In this document: in pieces, positions 18,077 to 27,412 of the stretch | Layout: each line of letters opens with the position of its first letter | Numbering within the stretch: position 1 is the first letter of the stretch | Assembly: GCF_000743575.1 (NCBI RefSeq) | Contig: NZ_JQGC01000033.1 | Coordinates: 124,001 to 188,000 of the forward strand | Length of the DNA: 64,000 nucleotides | Origin: Devosia riboflavina | GTDB taxonomy: Bacteria; Pseudomonadota; Alphaproteobacteria; Rhizobiales; Devosiaceae | Direction of reading: 5' to 3' | Translations under genes and position numbers: made by a program | Notes under the pieces: model-generated | Seen by the model: the letters and a program-made list of their open reading frames with translations, nothing else | Told to the model about the DNA's origin: nothing | The model's database searches: none

Positions 18077-21000
18077 GGCTCACCCGTTCGAGCAGTTCGG
18101 CATAGCCATCGAAATCGAAGCTCTCCATATGAGCGCGCAGGGCGGTCACCAAAGGCTCGTTATTGGGATCGACGGCCAGTTCGGTCAATTTCGCTTCTAT
18201 CCCCCTGATATGGCCGATCTGCCCCAGATTTGCCAAGTCACGCAAGTGCTCCACCCCTGGCGACCGCAGCTTTTGCGTTTTTTTGGCTTTTGGTGCCGGC
18301 GCCTCGAAATAGGTCCAGTCGAGAGCGAGTTGCGCGCCGATCTTGTCGAGCAATTGCGCGAGGTCGAACGGCTTTGCCAACGCATCATTATGCCCGGCAT
18401 CGCGGCTCGCTGGCCCCGCCCCATCTCCGATATTGGCCGAAAGCATGACTATAGGTTCGGCAATACCCCGTTCGCGCAGGGCCGCAACGAGATCCCAGCC
18501 GCTCATCCCCGGCATGCGAATATCGACGAAGAAGAGATCAGGCCGCGTGGTGGCAACGAGATCGAGGCACGAGAGTCCATCCGCCGCCGTCAACACGACA
18601 AAGCCCAGCGGCGACAGCATTTCGCGCATCAGCTCGCGGTGGTCCTGATTGTCATCGACGACCATCACCACCCGCGCCGGTCCCGCATAACCGACGATCC
18701 GCCGCAGATCGGCCCGCCCCTGGCTCAGACGCTCGACCTTGGCCAGCATCAACCGCGCCTGGAAGCGCGTGCCGACGCCGACCGTGCTTGAGACGGTAAT
18801 TTCGCCACCCAGCGTTTCCGTCAGCAGTTTTGTAATGGTCAACCCAAGCCCAAGTCCGGGCGTGAAGCGATTGTGCTCCGCCTCGCCGCGCACGAAGGGC
18901 TCAAAGATGTGGTCGAGATCGGCGGGAGAAATCCCGCTGCCGCTATCCGAAACCGTAAAGGTCGCCACCTGCATGCGATAAGCCACCTCAAAGCTCACGT
19001 GCCCTGAGCTGGTGAACTTGATGGCATTGGACAGCAGATTGACCAGAATCTGCCGCAGCCGCTTTTCATCGGTCCGCACATAGATCGGCAGCGCCTTGGC
19101 GCGCGTATGCCGGAACTCCAGCCCCTTGGCCTCGGCCTGAAGCCGAAACATATCGACGATCTGATCCAGAAAATCCTGAATATTGATCTCGTTAGAATAG
19201 ACGTGGAGCCGCCCCGCTTCGATCTTGGAAATATCGAGCAGGCCATCGATCAGCCCCGAAAGATGCTCCGCACTGCGGCGGATCACCTGCACCGATCCAC
19301 GCCGGTTCTCCGGCACTTCTGGATCGCGCTCAAGGATTTGCGCATAGCCCATCACCGCATTGAGCGGCGTGCGCAATTCGTGGCTGAGGCCCACGACATA
19401 GCGTGACTTGGCCTGATTGGCTGCCTCTGCCTTTTCCTTGGCGCGCTGCAATTCGGCATCGGTCTTGCCGTGCGCGTCGATTTCCTTGAGCAGCAGCGTG
19501 TTTTGCCGCGTGCTCTCTTCTTCGGCGACCAACCGGCTGTCATGCGCCAGCACGAGAAACCAGGTCATGATCCCCGCCGCCACCGCAAAGACGAAAAACA
19601 CGACGAGCAGGGTGCCCCCCACCACATCCGACGTATCCGGCGCCGATTGGCTGGCGAAATAGTAGATAAGCCCTAGAATGCCGCCGAGGATCGCTGTGGC
19701 GATACCCATGGAAATCCCATAGCGCCCAATCCGGGTCTGCAATTTCTCGATCGCCCATTGCGGCAGCACGCTCGACGCCACCGCATGCGTCTGTGCCCGG
19801 AAATGTGCATGCGGCTTGCACATGTCGTGGCACCGCGCATCGAGCGAACAACAGAGCGAGCAGATCGGCGCCGCATAAGCCGGGCACCAGGCCATGTCTT
19901 CAGGCTCGAACGGGTGCTCGCAGATCGAACAAGTCAGCGAAGTTTTGTTCGCCCATGCTTTTCGCGGTTTGCGCGCCAGATAGTATTTACCCTTCGTCGC
20001 CCATGCGATGGCCGGCGAGGCAATAAAGCAAACGACCAGCGCAATATAAGGCGCCAGCGCCGCAGCCATCTCGCCAAACGCACCAAAATGCGCCGCCAGC
20101 GCAATCACTGCCGACAGCAGCATCGACCCGACACCGACAGGATTGATGTCATAAAGATGCGCCCGCTTGAACTCGATGCCCGGCGGCGACAGCCCCAGCG
20201 GCTTGTTGACGAAAAGATCGGCTGAGATCGAGCAGAGCCAAGCCATGGCGATGATCGAGAAGATCCCAAGCGTCTCTTCCAGCAACCGATAGATCCCCAA
20301 CTCCATCAGCAACAGCGCAATGGCCACATTGAACAGCAGCCAGACCACACGGCCGGGATGGCTATGCGTCAGCCGCGAAAAGAAATTCGACCAGGCCAGC
20401 GACCCGGCATAGGCATTCATCACATTGATCTTGAGCTGACTGACCACCACGAAGACCGCCATCAGCATCAGCGCCACGAATTCATTGGGGATCATGTAGC
20501 CAAAGGCCACCGCATACATGTAACCGGGCTCTGACGCGTGCTCCGGCGAAACGCCGGACGACAGCGCCAGGAAAGCAAGGAACGACCCCGCGATCAGCTT
20601 GGGCGCGCCAACAACGACCCACCCCGCCCCCGCGAGAAAAATCCCGAGCTTCTGCCGCCACTTCGGCGCCCCCTCGGCAGGCAGAAACCGCAGGAAATCG
20701 ACCTGCTCGCCAATCTGCGTCATCAGCGCCAGAATAACCGCCGACGCCGCGCCGAACTTGGCGATATCAAAGGGCGAAATCGTCCCCGCCGCACCCTCCG
20801 GCTGCCCCAAACCCGCAAATGCCCGCCAGAGGTCGAACTTCTCCCAATCCATGAAGGCGATGAAGAAGAACGGCAGGATGTTCAGCACGATCCAGATCGG
20901 CTGCGTCAGCACCTGAAAGCTCGAAATCATCCTGATGCCATGCGTCACCAGCGGAATGACGATAACAGCCGAAATGATGTGCCCCATCCAGAGCGGAATG

Positions 21001-21434
21001 CCGAAGGCCAGCTCCAGCGCGCTCGACATAATGGAAGCTTCGATGGCGAAAAGGATGAAGGTAAAACTCGCATAGATCAGCGAGGTGATCGTCGAGCCGA
21101 TATAGCCAAAACTGGCGCCGCGGGTCAGGAGATCCACGTCCACCCCATGCCGCGTCGCATAGCGGGAGATGGGCACACCGACGAGCAGAATGGCGATTGA
21201 CGCGACGACTATCGCAATCAGCGCATTGGTTGTCCCATATGACAACGTAATGCTACCGCCAATAGCCTCCAGCGCGAGGAACGAGATGGCGCCGATCGCA
21301 GTCTGCGAGATTCGATCATTGGAAAACCGCCGCGCCGACTTGGCTGTAAAGCGCAACGCATAGTCTTCAAGCGTCTGGTTGGCGACCCAGCGATTGTATT
21401 CGCGCCTGATGGGAATGATCCGTTGCCGCGCCAT
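18063..21434 (-). CDS. Hybrid histidine kinase with N-terminal NCS1 transporter domain
   Basis: A 1123-residue membrane sensor. Residues about 1-485 are an NCS1-type (nucleobase/allantoin permease-like) transporter with roughly 12 membrane segments. Then comes a Cys-rich cytoplasmic patch (Cys502, Cys505 and about eight more within 50 residues), two further membrane segments (about 575-660) and a coiled coil. HisKA follows with His685 (SHELRTPL), then HATPase (NLLSNAIKF, DSGSGIS, GLGLGLTITK), a receiver with Asp971 (FFVDIRMPG) and a C-terminal helical tail of about 100 residues. Transporter-coupled kinases (such as CbrA, with an SSS-type domain) are established; NCS1 versions next to urea genes are less studied. 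It is divergent from urtA and overlaps its LuxR-type regulator. Confidence 0.93.
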   Translation of the reverse strand: MARQRIIPIRREYNRWVANQTLEDYALRFTAKSARRFSNDRISQTAIGAISFLALEAIGGSITLSYGTTNALIAIVVASIAILLVGVPISRYATRHGVDVDLLTRGASFGYIGSTITSLIYASFTFILFAIEASIMSSALELAFGIPLWMGHIISAVIVIPLVTHGIRMISSFQVLTQPIWIVLNILPFFFIAFMDWEKFDLWRAFAGLGQPEGAAGTISPFDIAKFGAASAVILALMTQIGEQVDFLRFLPAEGAPKWRQKLGIFLAGAGWVVVGAPKLIAGSFLAFLALSSGVSPEHASEPGYMYAVAFGYMIPNEFVALMLMAVFVVVSQLKINVMNAYAGSLAWSNFFSRLTHSHPGRVVWLLFNVAIALLLMELGIYRLLEETLGIFSIIAMAWLCSISADLFVNKPLGLSPPGIEFKRAHLYDINPVGVGSMLLSAVIALAAHFGAFGEMAAALAPYIALVVCFIASPAIAWATKGKYYLARKPRKAWANKTSLTCSICEHPFEPEDMAWCPAYAAPICSLCCSLDARCHDMCKPHAHFRAQTHAVASSVLPQWAIEKLQTRIGRYGISMGIATAILGGILGLIYYFASQSAPDTSDVVGGTLLVVFFVFAVAAGIMTWFLVLAHDSRLVAEEESTRQNTLLLKEIDAHGKTDAELQRAKEKAEAANQAKSRYVVGLSHELRTPLNAVMGYAQILERDPEVPENRRGSVQVIRRSAEHLSGLIDGLLDISKIEAGRLHVYSNEINIQDFLDQIVDMFRLQAEAKGLEFRHTRAKALPIYVRTDEKRLRQILVNLLSNAIKFTSSGHVSFEVAYRMQVATFTVSDSGSGISPADLDHIFEPFVRGEAEHNRFTPGLGLGLTITKLLTETLGGEITVSSTVGVGTRFQARLMLAKVERLSQGRADLRRIVGYAGPARVVMVVDDNQDHRELMREMLSPLGFVVLTAADGLSCLDLVATTRPDLFFVDIRMPGMSGWDLVAALRERGIAEPIVMLSANIGDGAGPASRDAGHNDALAKPFDLAQLLDKIGAQLALDWTYFEAPAPKAKKTQKLRSPGVEHLRDLANLGQIGHIRGIEAKLTELAVDPNNEPLVTALRAHMESFDFDGYAELLERVSHEPD

Positions 21435-21492
21435 TATCCGCTCAAGCCTTAACCAATTTCATGCGCTGCTCAATTTTTCGCCACCACTGTCT

Positions 21493-21508
21493 TAGCACGG
21501 ATTTTGCC
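21493..21508 (+). promoter_or_regulatory. Candidate sigma-54 (-24/-12) promoter for urt genes
   Basis: TAGCACG-GATT-TTGCC matches the consensus TGGCACG-N4-TTGCW with correct spacing and two mismatches, one of them in the important GG pair. It is about 170 bases upstream of urtA. Nitrogen control through NtrC and sigma-54 is usual for urea uptake, but this site is only a pattern match. Confidence 0.35.
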
Positions 21509-21567
21509 AAAATCACGCGGTTTTTCAGGCCCTTCCGCGCCGCAGCGGAATCTCCTCGTCAGCCAGT

Positions 21568-21583
21568 TACGTCAATCGACGTA
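21568..21583. promoter_or_regulatory. Palindrome TACGTC-AATC-GACGTA upstream of urtA
   Basis: A perfect 16-base dyad with 6-bp arms lies 93 bases before the urtA start, followed by TATAGGG. LuxR/NarL-type response regulators commonly bind TAC...GTA dyads, so it is a candidate operator for the regulator encoded at 17150-18076. No other dyad of this quality was noticed in the region. Confidence 0.45.
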
Positions 21584-21675
21584 TAGGGCAGCGTTAAAAA
21601 ATCGTCTCAGGTGCCCCCATCGAGGCGCCTCCCTTGGCTGTCTCCTGGGGTCAACAAAACTAGAGGGACGAACAC

Positions 21676-22974
21676 ATGAACTTCACCCGCGCCAAAAGCG
21701 CCCTGCTCGCCGCGGCACTCGCCGGCAGCATTTCCCTGCCCATGGTTCCCGCCATGGCGCAGGAAGACACCATCAAGGTTGGTATCCTCCACTCGCTCTC
21801 GGGCACGATGGCGATTTCGGAAACCACCCTCAAGGACACCATGCTGTTCCTCATCGAACAGCAAAACGCCAAGGGCGGCGTCCTCGGCAAGCAGCTCGAA
21901 CCCGTCGTGGTCGATATTGCTTCCGATTGGCCGCTGGCCGCCGAGCTCGCCCGCCAGCTGATCGAAGTCGACGACGTCGACGTGGTCTTCGGCTGCTGGA
22001 CCTCGGTCTGCCGCAAGTCCGTGCTGCCGGTCTTTGAAGAACTGAACTCGCTGCTCTTCTACCCCGTCCAGTACGAAGGCGAAGAATCCCAGCGCAACGT
22101 GTTCTACACCGGCGCTTCGCCGAACCAGCAGGCGATCCCGGCCGTCGACTATCTCGCCGAAGAAGAAGGCGTGGAACGCTGGGTGCTCGCCGGCACCGAC
22201 TATGTCTATCCGCAGACGACCAACAAGATCCTCGAGCAGTACCTGCTCGACAAGGGCGTCGCCAAAGAAGACATCATGATCAACTACACGCCCTTCGGTC
22301 ATTCCGATTGGCAAACCATCGTTTCCGACATCAAGGCCTTCGGCTCGGAAGGCAAGAAGACCGCCGTGGTCTCGACCATTAACGGCGACGCCAACGTGCC
22401 GTTCTATCGCGAACTGGGCAACCAGGGCATCAAGGCCGAAGACATCCCGGTCGTCGCCTTCTCGGTCGGCGAAGAGGAGCTCTCCGGCTTCGACACCACC
22501 CCACTCGTGGGTCACCTCGCCGCCTGGAACTATTTTATGAGCGTCGACACCCCGGAGAACGAGGCGTTTATCGCTGACTGGCAAAAATTCATCGGCTCCG
22601 ACACCCGCGTCACCAATGACCCGATGGAAGCCCACATGATCGGCTTCAACCTCTGGGTGAAGGCCGTGGAAGCTGCCGGTTCGACCGAAGCTGACGCCGT
22701 GATCGATAGCATCGTTGGCCTCGAAACCCCGAACCTGACCGGCGGCGTCGCCAAGATGCTCCCGAACCACCACATCACCAAGCCCGTGCTGATCGGTGAA
22801 ATCCAGGATGACGGCCAGTTCTTTGTGGTCTGGGAAACCGAAGACCTCGTCCCCGGCGACGCATGGTCCGACTACCTGCCAGAATCCAAGATGCTGGAAG
22901 CCGATTGGACCGCCCCGATCAACTGCGGCAACTACAATACCGAAACCAAGACCTGCGGCGGCGCGGCTCAGTAA
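21676..22974 (+). CDS. urtA: Urea ABC transporter substrate-binding protein
   Basis: A 432-residue periplasmic binding protein of the branched-chain-amide type. The signal peptide ends at AMA-QE. The mature protein begins DTIKVGILHSLSGTMAISE, characteristic of UrtA/AmiC-like receptors, with FGCWTSVCRKSVLP and LLFYPVQYEGEE as further typical blocks. It captures urea and delivers it to UrtBC. GGGACG precedes the ATG. It opens the urt operon, 75 bases before urtB, and is divergent from the transporter-kinase gene. Confidence 0.97.
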   Translation: MNFTRAKSALLAAALAGSISLPMVPAMAQEDTIKVGILHSLSGTMAISETTLKDTMLFLIEQQNAKGGVLGKQLEPVVVDIASDWPLAAELARQLIEVDDVDVVFGCWTSVCRKSVLPVFEELNSLLFYPVQYEGEESQRNVFYTGASPNQQAIPAVDYLAEEEGVERWVLAGTDYVYPQTTNKILEQYLLDKGVAKEDIMINYTPFGHSDWQTIVSDIKAFGSEGKKTAVVSTINGDANVPFYRELGNQGIKAEDIPVVAFSVGEEELSGFDTTPLVGHLAAWNYFMSVDTPENEAFIADWQKFIGSDTRVTNDPMEAHMIGFNLWVKAVEAAGSTEADAVIDSIVGLETPNLTGGVAKMLPNHHITKPVLIGEIQDDGQFFVVWETEDLVPGDAWSDYLPESKMLEADWTAPINCGNYNTETKTCGGAAQ

Positions 22975-23049
22975 GCGAGCCACCTAACCCGGCAGGGGCG
23001 GCCTCCGCCCCTGCCTCTTTCTCTTGAACCGACAAGGACTTCCCAAGCG

Positions 23050-24663
23050 ATGCTGACTCACCTTCTCCGCCTGGCACTCCTTACCCTGTCGCTTCTCCTA
23101 CCCAGCCAGATCGCCCGCGCGCAGGACGCCGCCGTCGATATTCCGGCCCAGATCGCCGCGATGGGCGAGGCGAGCCTCAAGGAACTCACACAGATCGTCG
23201 TCGAGCTTGCCTCAACCGGAGACAACGGCGTCGTTCCGGTCCTCACCGCTCTCGCAGACGGCAATCTCTATCTCGATGAAGCCTCCGGCCGCGTCGTCAT
23301 CCAGAACGGTTCGACCATCACCGATCCGCTGACCGGCGAGGCCGTTGATCTCGGCGCCGAAGCCGACCTCTCCCGCATCCGCGTCAACAATGGCCTCCGG
23401 CGCGATATTTCCGCTGCCCTCTCCGGCATGACGCTCATGAGCGACAATCCCGCGACGCGCCTTGCCGCCGCCCAGGGTTTTCTGTCCAAGCCAGACGCCG
23501 CCAATCTGCCGCTGCTCGACGAAGCCATTGCGGCCGAAACTGACGCCAATGTCCGCGGCGCCATGCAGGCCGCCCGCGCCGTCACCATCCTGACGAGCGA
23601 AGATGCCAGCATCGAAGACAAGAACGCCGCCGTGCCCCAGGTCGTCGCCGGCGCCGGCCGCAATGCCATCACCATTCTCACCGGCGCTCTGGCCGATGCA
23701 CCAGATGAAGTGAAGCCGACCATCGAAGCCGCCATCGCTGGCCTCGAACAGGGCCGCGCCGTCTGGGGCGCCCTGCAAAACGTCTGGTTCGGCGTTTCTC
23801 TCGGCTCCGTCCTCCTCCTCGCCGCCATCGGCCTTGCCATTACCTTCGGTGTCATGGGCGTTATCAATATGGCCCATGGCGAGATGGTCATGCTAGGCGC
23901 CTACACGACCTTCCTCGTGCAGCTCGTCATTCGCCAGAATTTCCCGGGCCTGCTCGACTATTCCCTGCTTATCGCCCTGCCCGTTGCCTTCCTCGTCACC
24001 GGGGCCATCGGCGTCGGGATCGAACGTGGCATCATCCGCTGGCTCTACGGTCGTCCGCTCGAAACGCTGCTCGCCACCTGGGGCCTATCGCTTATCCTGC
24101 AGCAAACCGTTCGCTCAATCTTCGGCCCGACCAACCAGATGGTCATCGCCCCGACCTGGATGTCCGGATCGACCGACTTCTTCGGCCTCGCCATCACCTA
24201 CAACCGCTTCTGGATCGTCATCTTCGCGCTGATCGTCTTCTTCATGCTGTTGCTGATCCTCAACCGCACGCCGCTCGGCCTTCAGATGCGCGCTGTCACC
24301 CAGAACCGCCGCATGGCCTCAGCCATGGGCATCCGCACCCCCTTCGTCGACGCCATGACCTTCGGCCTCGGTTCGGGCATTGCCGGCCTTGCTGGCGTGG
24401 CCCTCACCCAGATCGACAACATCTCGCCGAACCTGGGCCAGAACTACATCATCGATAGTTTCATGGTCGTGGTCTTCGGCGGCGTCGGCAATCTCTGGGG
24501 CACCTTTGTCGGCGCGCTCACACTCGGCGTCGCCAACAAGTTCCTGGAGCCCTATGCCGGCGCGGTGCTCGGCAAGATCCTGATCCTGGTGCTGATCATC
24601 CTCTTTATACAGCGGCGTCCGCGGGGCCTCTTCGCCCTCAAGGGAAGGGCGATCGAACAATGA
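23050..24663 (+). CDS. urtB: Urea ABC transporter permease UrtB
   Basis: A 537-residue inner-membrane protein. After a signal-like N-terminus (to ARAQ) there is a periplasmic extension of about 200 residues rich in Ala and helices, including ADGNLYLDEASGRVV. The LivH-type permease domain follows (from about 240) with about eight membrane segments and the INMAHGEMVMLGAYT motif. The long extension is a known trait of UrtB proteins and its role is unclear. A GGA lies before the ATG. It pairs with UrtC to form the urea channel. Confidence 0.96.
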   Translation: MLTHLLRLALLTLSLLLPSQIARAQDAAVDIPAQIAAMGEASLKELTQIVVELASTGDNGVVPVLTALADGNLYLDEASGRVVIQNGSTITDPLTGEAVDLGAEADLSRIRVNNGLRRDISAALSGMTLMSDNPATRLAAAQGFLSKPDAANLPLLDEAIAAETDANVRGAMQAARAVTILTSEDASIEDKNAAVPQVVAGAGRNAITILTGALADAPDEVKPTIEAAIAGLEQGRAVWGALQNVWFGVSLGSVLLLAAIGLAITFGVMGVINMAHGEMVMLGAYTTFLVQLVIRQNFPGLLDYSLLIALPVAFLVTGAIGVGIERGIIRWLYGRPLETLLATWGLSLILQQTVRSIFGPTNQMVIAPTWMSGSTDFFGLAITYNRFWIVIFALIVFFMLLLILNRTPLGLQMRAVTQNRRMASAMGIRTPFVDAMTFGLGSGIAGLAGVALTQIDNISPNLGQNYIIDSFMVVVFGGVGNLWGTFVGALTLGVANKFLEPYAGAVLGKILILVLIILFIQRRPRGLFALKGRAIEQ

Positions 24664-24703
24664 TCGCTTTCCCGCCCCGCACCCTGACTTCCGGAGACAT
24701 CGC

Positions 24704-25903
24704 ATGCTGACCCAAGCCCTGTTCCGTGCGCTCGACAAAAAGGCCGTATGGGTCATCGGCATCTTCCTCGCCGTGGCCGTCCTCGTGCCCATGGCCAATC
24801 TGCTGATCCCGCCCGGCCAGTTCGGCCACGTGCCGACCTATCTCGTCTCGCTGCTCGGCAAATACCTGAGCTACGCCATTCTGGCGCTCGCGCTGGACCT
24901 CGTCTGGGGCTATTGCGGTATCCTCTCGCTCGGCCACAGCGCCTTCTTCGCGCTCGGCGGCTATGCCATGGGCATGTATCTCATGCGCCAGATCGGCACG
25001 CGCGGCGTCTATGGCAATCCGACGCTGCCGGACTTCATGGTGTTCCTCAATTGGAAGGAACTGCCCTGGTATTGGCTCGGCTTCGACAATTTCTGGTTCG
25101 CCATGGCCATGGTCGTGGTTGTCCCCGGCCTTCTCGCCTTCATCTTCGGCTTCTTCGCTTTCCGTAGCCGCGTAACGGGCGTCTATCTCTCCATCATCAC
25201 CCAGGCGATGACCTTCGCCCTGCTGCTCGCCTTCTTCCGCAACGACATGGGCTTTGGCGGCAACAACGGCCTCACCGACTTCAAGGACATTTTAGGCGCC
25301 CCGGTTCAGGCCCAAAGCACCCGCGTCATCCTCTTCGCCGCTACTGCCATTGCCTTGGCTCTCTCAGTCCTCGTCTGCTCGATGATCGTCAATTCCAAGC
25401 TCGGCAAGGTGATGGTCGCCGTGCGCGATGCCGAAAGCCGCACGCGCTTCATCGGCTACCGCGTCGAATACGTAAAACTCTTCGCCTTCACCGTCTCGGC
25501 CATCATGGCCGGCATTGCCGGCGCGCTCTATGTGCCACAGGTCGGCATCATCAATCCCGGCGAGTTCGAGCCCGGCAATTCCATCGAAGTGGTCATCTGG
25601 ACTGCCGTCGGTGGCCGCGGCACCCTGATCGGCCCGATCATTGGTGCCATCGTCGTTAACCTCGGAAAGTCCTGGTTCACGAGCGCCCTGCCCGAATTCT
25701 GGCTCTTCGCCCTCGGCGCACTCTTCATCTTCGTCACCCTGTTCCTGCCCAAGGGTATCGTCGGCCTCTGGAAGCAGCTCTTCGGCATACGCCGCAAAAA
25801 GGCCGAGGAGCCCGCCCTGCCCACTCCGGCTCAGTCCGTCGATATCGAGCGCGGCGAAGACTCTGCCACCTTCGACAATCCTCAAATCCGGCCGGCGGAG
25901 TAA
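24704..25903 (+). CDS. urtC: Urea ABC transporter permease UrtC
   Basis: A 399-residue LivM-type permease with about ten membrane segments. Typical blocks are ALDLVWGYCGILSLGHSAFF near residues 65-85 and YVPQVGIINPGEF, and a conserved EVVIWTAVGGRGTL coupling region for the ATPases. The last 35 residues are a hydrophilic cytoplasmic tail. The start is 40 bases after urtB and the stop six bases before the urtD ATG, in line with one transcript. Confidence 0.96.
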   Translation: MLTQALFRALDKKAVWVIGIFLAVAVLVPMANLLIPPGQFGHVPTYLVSLLGKYLSYAILALALDLVWGYCGILSLGHSAFFALGGYAMGMYLMRQIGTRGVYGNPTLPDFMVFLNWKELPWYWLGFDNFWFAMAMVVVVPGLLAFIFGFFAFRSRVTGVYLSIITQAMTFALLLAFFRNDMGFGGNNGLTDFKDILGAPVQAQSTRVILFAATAIALALSVLVCSMIVNSKLGKVMVAVRDAESRTRFIGYRVEYVKLFAFTVSAIMAGIAGALYVPQVGIINPGEFEPGNSIEVVIWTAVGGRGTLIGPIIGAIVVNLGKSWFTSALPEFWLFALGALFIFVTLFLPKGIVGLWKQLFGIRRKKAEEPALPTPAQSVDIERGEDSATFDNPQIRPAE

Positions 25904-25908
25904 AGCCA

Positions 25909-26658
25909 ATGAGCAAAGCGCAGGACACTATGCTCTACCTCAACGGCGTCTCGGTTGCCTTTGACGGGTTCAAGGCCATCAATAATCTCTCGATTATCGT
26001 CCGACCCACCGAAATGCTGGCCATTATCGGCCCCAATGGCGCGGGCAAGACCACGATGATGGACATCATCACCGGCAAGACGCGACCCGACGCCGGCGAG
26101 GTCATGTTCGATGGCCGCACCGATCTCACCAAGCTCGATGAAGCCGCCATCGCCAATCTCGGCATCGGCCGCAAATTCCAGAAGCCCACCGTGTTCGAGA
26201 GCCACACGGTCTGGGACAATCTCGAAATGGCGCTGAAGAAACCGCGCGGCATCTTTGCCGCCCTCTTCTACACTGCCAGCGACGAAGACGTGACCCGCAT
26301 CACCGAAATCCTCGAAACCGTCCGCCTCCTCCACCGCAAGGACGAGTTTGCCGCCAATCTAAGCCACGGCCAGAAGCAATGGCTCGAAATTGGCATGCTG
26401 CTTGCACAAGATCCCAAGCTCCTGCTCGTCGACGAACCCGTCGCCGGCATGACCGACAGCGAAACCGAGGAAACAGCCAAACTGCTGCGCGAAATCGCCA
26501 AGACCCGATCCGTCGTAGTGGTCGAGCACGACATGAGCTTCGTGCGCGAACTCGGTTCGCGCGTCGTCTGTCTGGCTGAAGGCGCCGTGCTGGCCGAAGG
26601 GTCGCTGGACCAAGTGAGCGCCAATCCCGTGGTGATCGAAAGGTATCTTGGACGATGA
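25909..26658 (+). CDS. urtD: Urea ABC transporter ATPase UrtD
   Basis: A 249-residue LivG-type ATPase. Walker A is GPNGAGKTT, the signature is the UrtD-typical NLSHGQKQWLEIGM, Walker B is LLLVDEPVAGMT, and the switch His is in VVVEHDMSFVRE. It powers urea import with UrtE. Its stop overlaps the urtE start (ATGA). Confidence 0.96.
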   Translation: MSKAQDTMLYLNGVSVAFDGFKAINNLSIIVRPTEMLAIIGPNGAGKTTMMDIITGKTRPDAGEVMFDGRTDLTKLDEAAIANLGIGRKFQKPTVFESHTVWDNLEMALKKPRGIFAALFYTASDEDVTRITEILETVRLLHRKDEFAANLSHGQKQWLEIGMLLAQDPKLLLVDEPVAGMTDSETEETAKLLREIAKTRSVVVVEHDMSFVRELGSRVVCLAEGAVLAEGSLDQVSANPVVIERYLGR

Positions 26659-27359
26659 CCGCCGCACTCTCGATCTCAACTATCAACCTTCACTACGGCG
26701 CCGCTCAGGCGCTCAAGGGCGTGTCGATCGATTGCCAGTCGGGCCGGATCACTGCCGTGCTCGGCCGCAATGGCGTCGGCAAATCTTCGACTCTGCGCGC
26801 CATTACCGGCATCAACCACATCTCGTCCGGTGCCGTAACTTTCGGCAGCGAAGTGCTCAAAAAAGCGCCACCCTATAAACGCGCTCGCATGGGTATCGGC
26901 TATGTGCCGCAGGGTCGCGAAATCTTCCCGCTACTGACGGTCAAGGAAAACCTCGAAACCGGCTATGCCGGTCTCGCCCGCAGCGACAGAAACATTCCCG
27001 AATACATTTTCGAGCTGTTCCCCGTCCTAAAATCCATGCTTGGGCGGCGGGGCGGCGATCTCTCGGGTGGCCAGCAGCAGCAGCTCGCTATCGGCCGCGC
27101 TCTGGTCACCCGACCCAAAGTTCTGGTTCTCGATGAGCCCACCGAAGGCATCCAGCCCTCGATCATCAAGGACATTGGCCGCGCGCTGCAATTCCTGCGC
27201 GACGAAAAGGGCATGACCATTCTGTTGGTCGAGCAATTCCTCGATTTCTGCCGCGAAATTGCTGACGACATCTACGTCATGGACCGCGGCGAAATCATGC
27301 ACAAAGGCCCGGCGAGCGATCTCGACCTGCAGGATGTGCGCAAACACCTGATGGTATGA
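26655..27359 (+). CDS. urtE: Urea ABC transporter ATPase UrtE
   Basis: A 234-residue LivF-type ATPase with Walker A GRNGVGKSS, signature LSGGQQQQLAIGRAL, Walker B VLVLDEPTEGIQP and the switch His replaced by Gln in LLVEQFLDF, as is normal for the LivF branch. It is the last gene of the urt operon. A small gene on the opposite strand follows, with only an imperfect hairpin (about 27361-27388) between, so read-through towards ureD is possible. Confidence 0.96.
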   Translation: MTAALSISTINLHYGAAQALKGVSIDCQSGRITAVLGRNGVGKSSTLRAITGINHISSGAVTFGSEVLKKAPPYKRARMGIGYVPQGREIFPLLTVKENLETGYAGLARSDRNIPEYIFELFPVLKSMLGRRGGDLSGGQQQQLAIGRALVTRPKVLVLDEPTEGIQPSIIKDIGRALQFLRDEKGMTILLVEQFLDFCREIADDIYVMDRGEIMHKGPASDLDLQDVRKHLMV

Positions 27360-27412
27360 AAAAGGCACCTGACCGAAGCCAGATGCCCTTCTTAGCCGCT
27401 GAAAGCGACAAA

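Noticed and set aside
27361-27388. Hairpin after urtE as a terminator
   Set aside because: The stem has a bulge and a mismatch and lacks a T-run; kept only as a remark.
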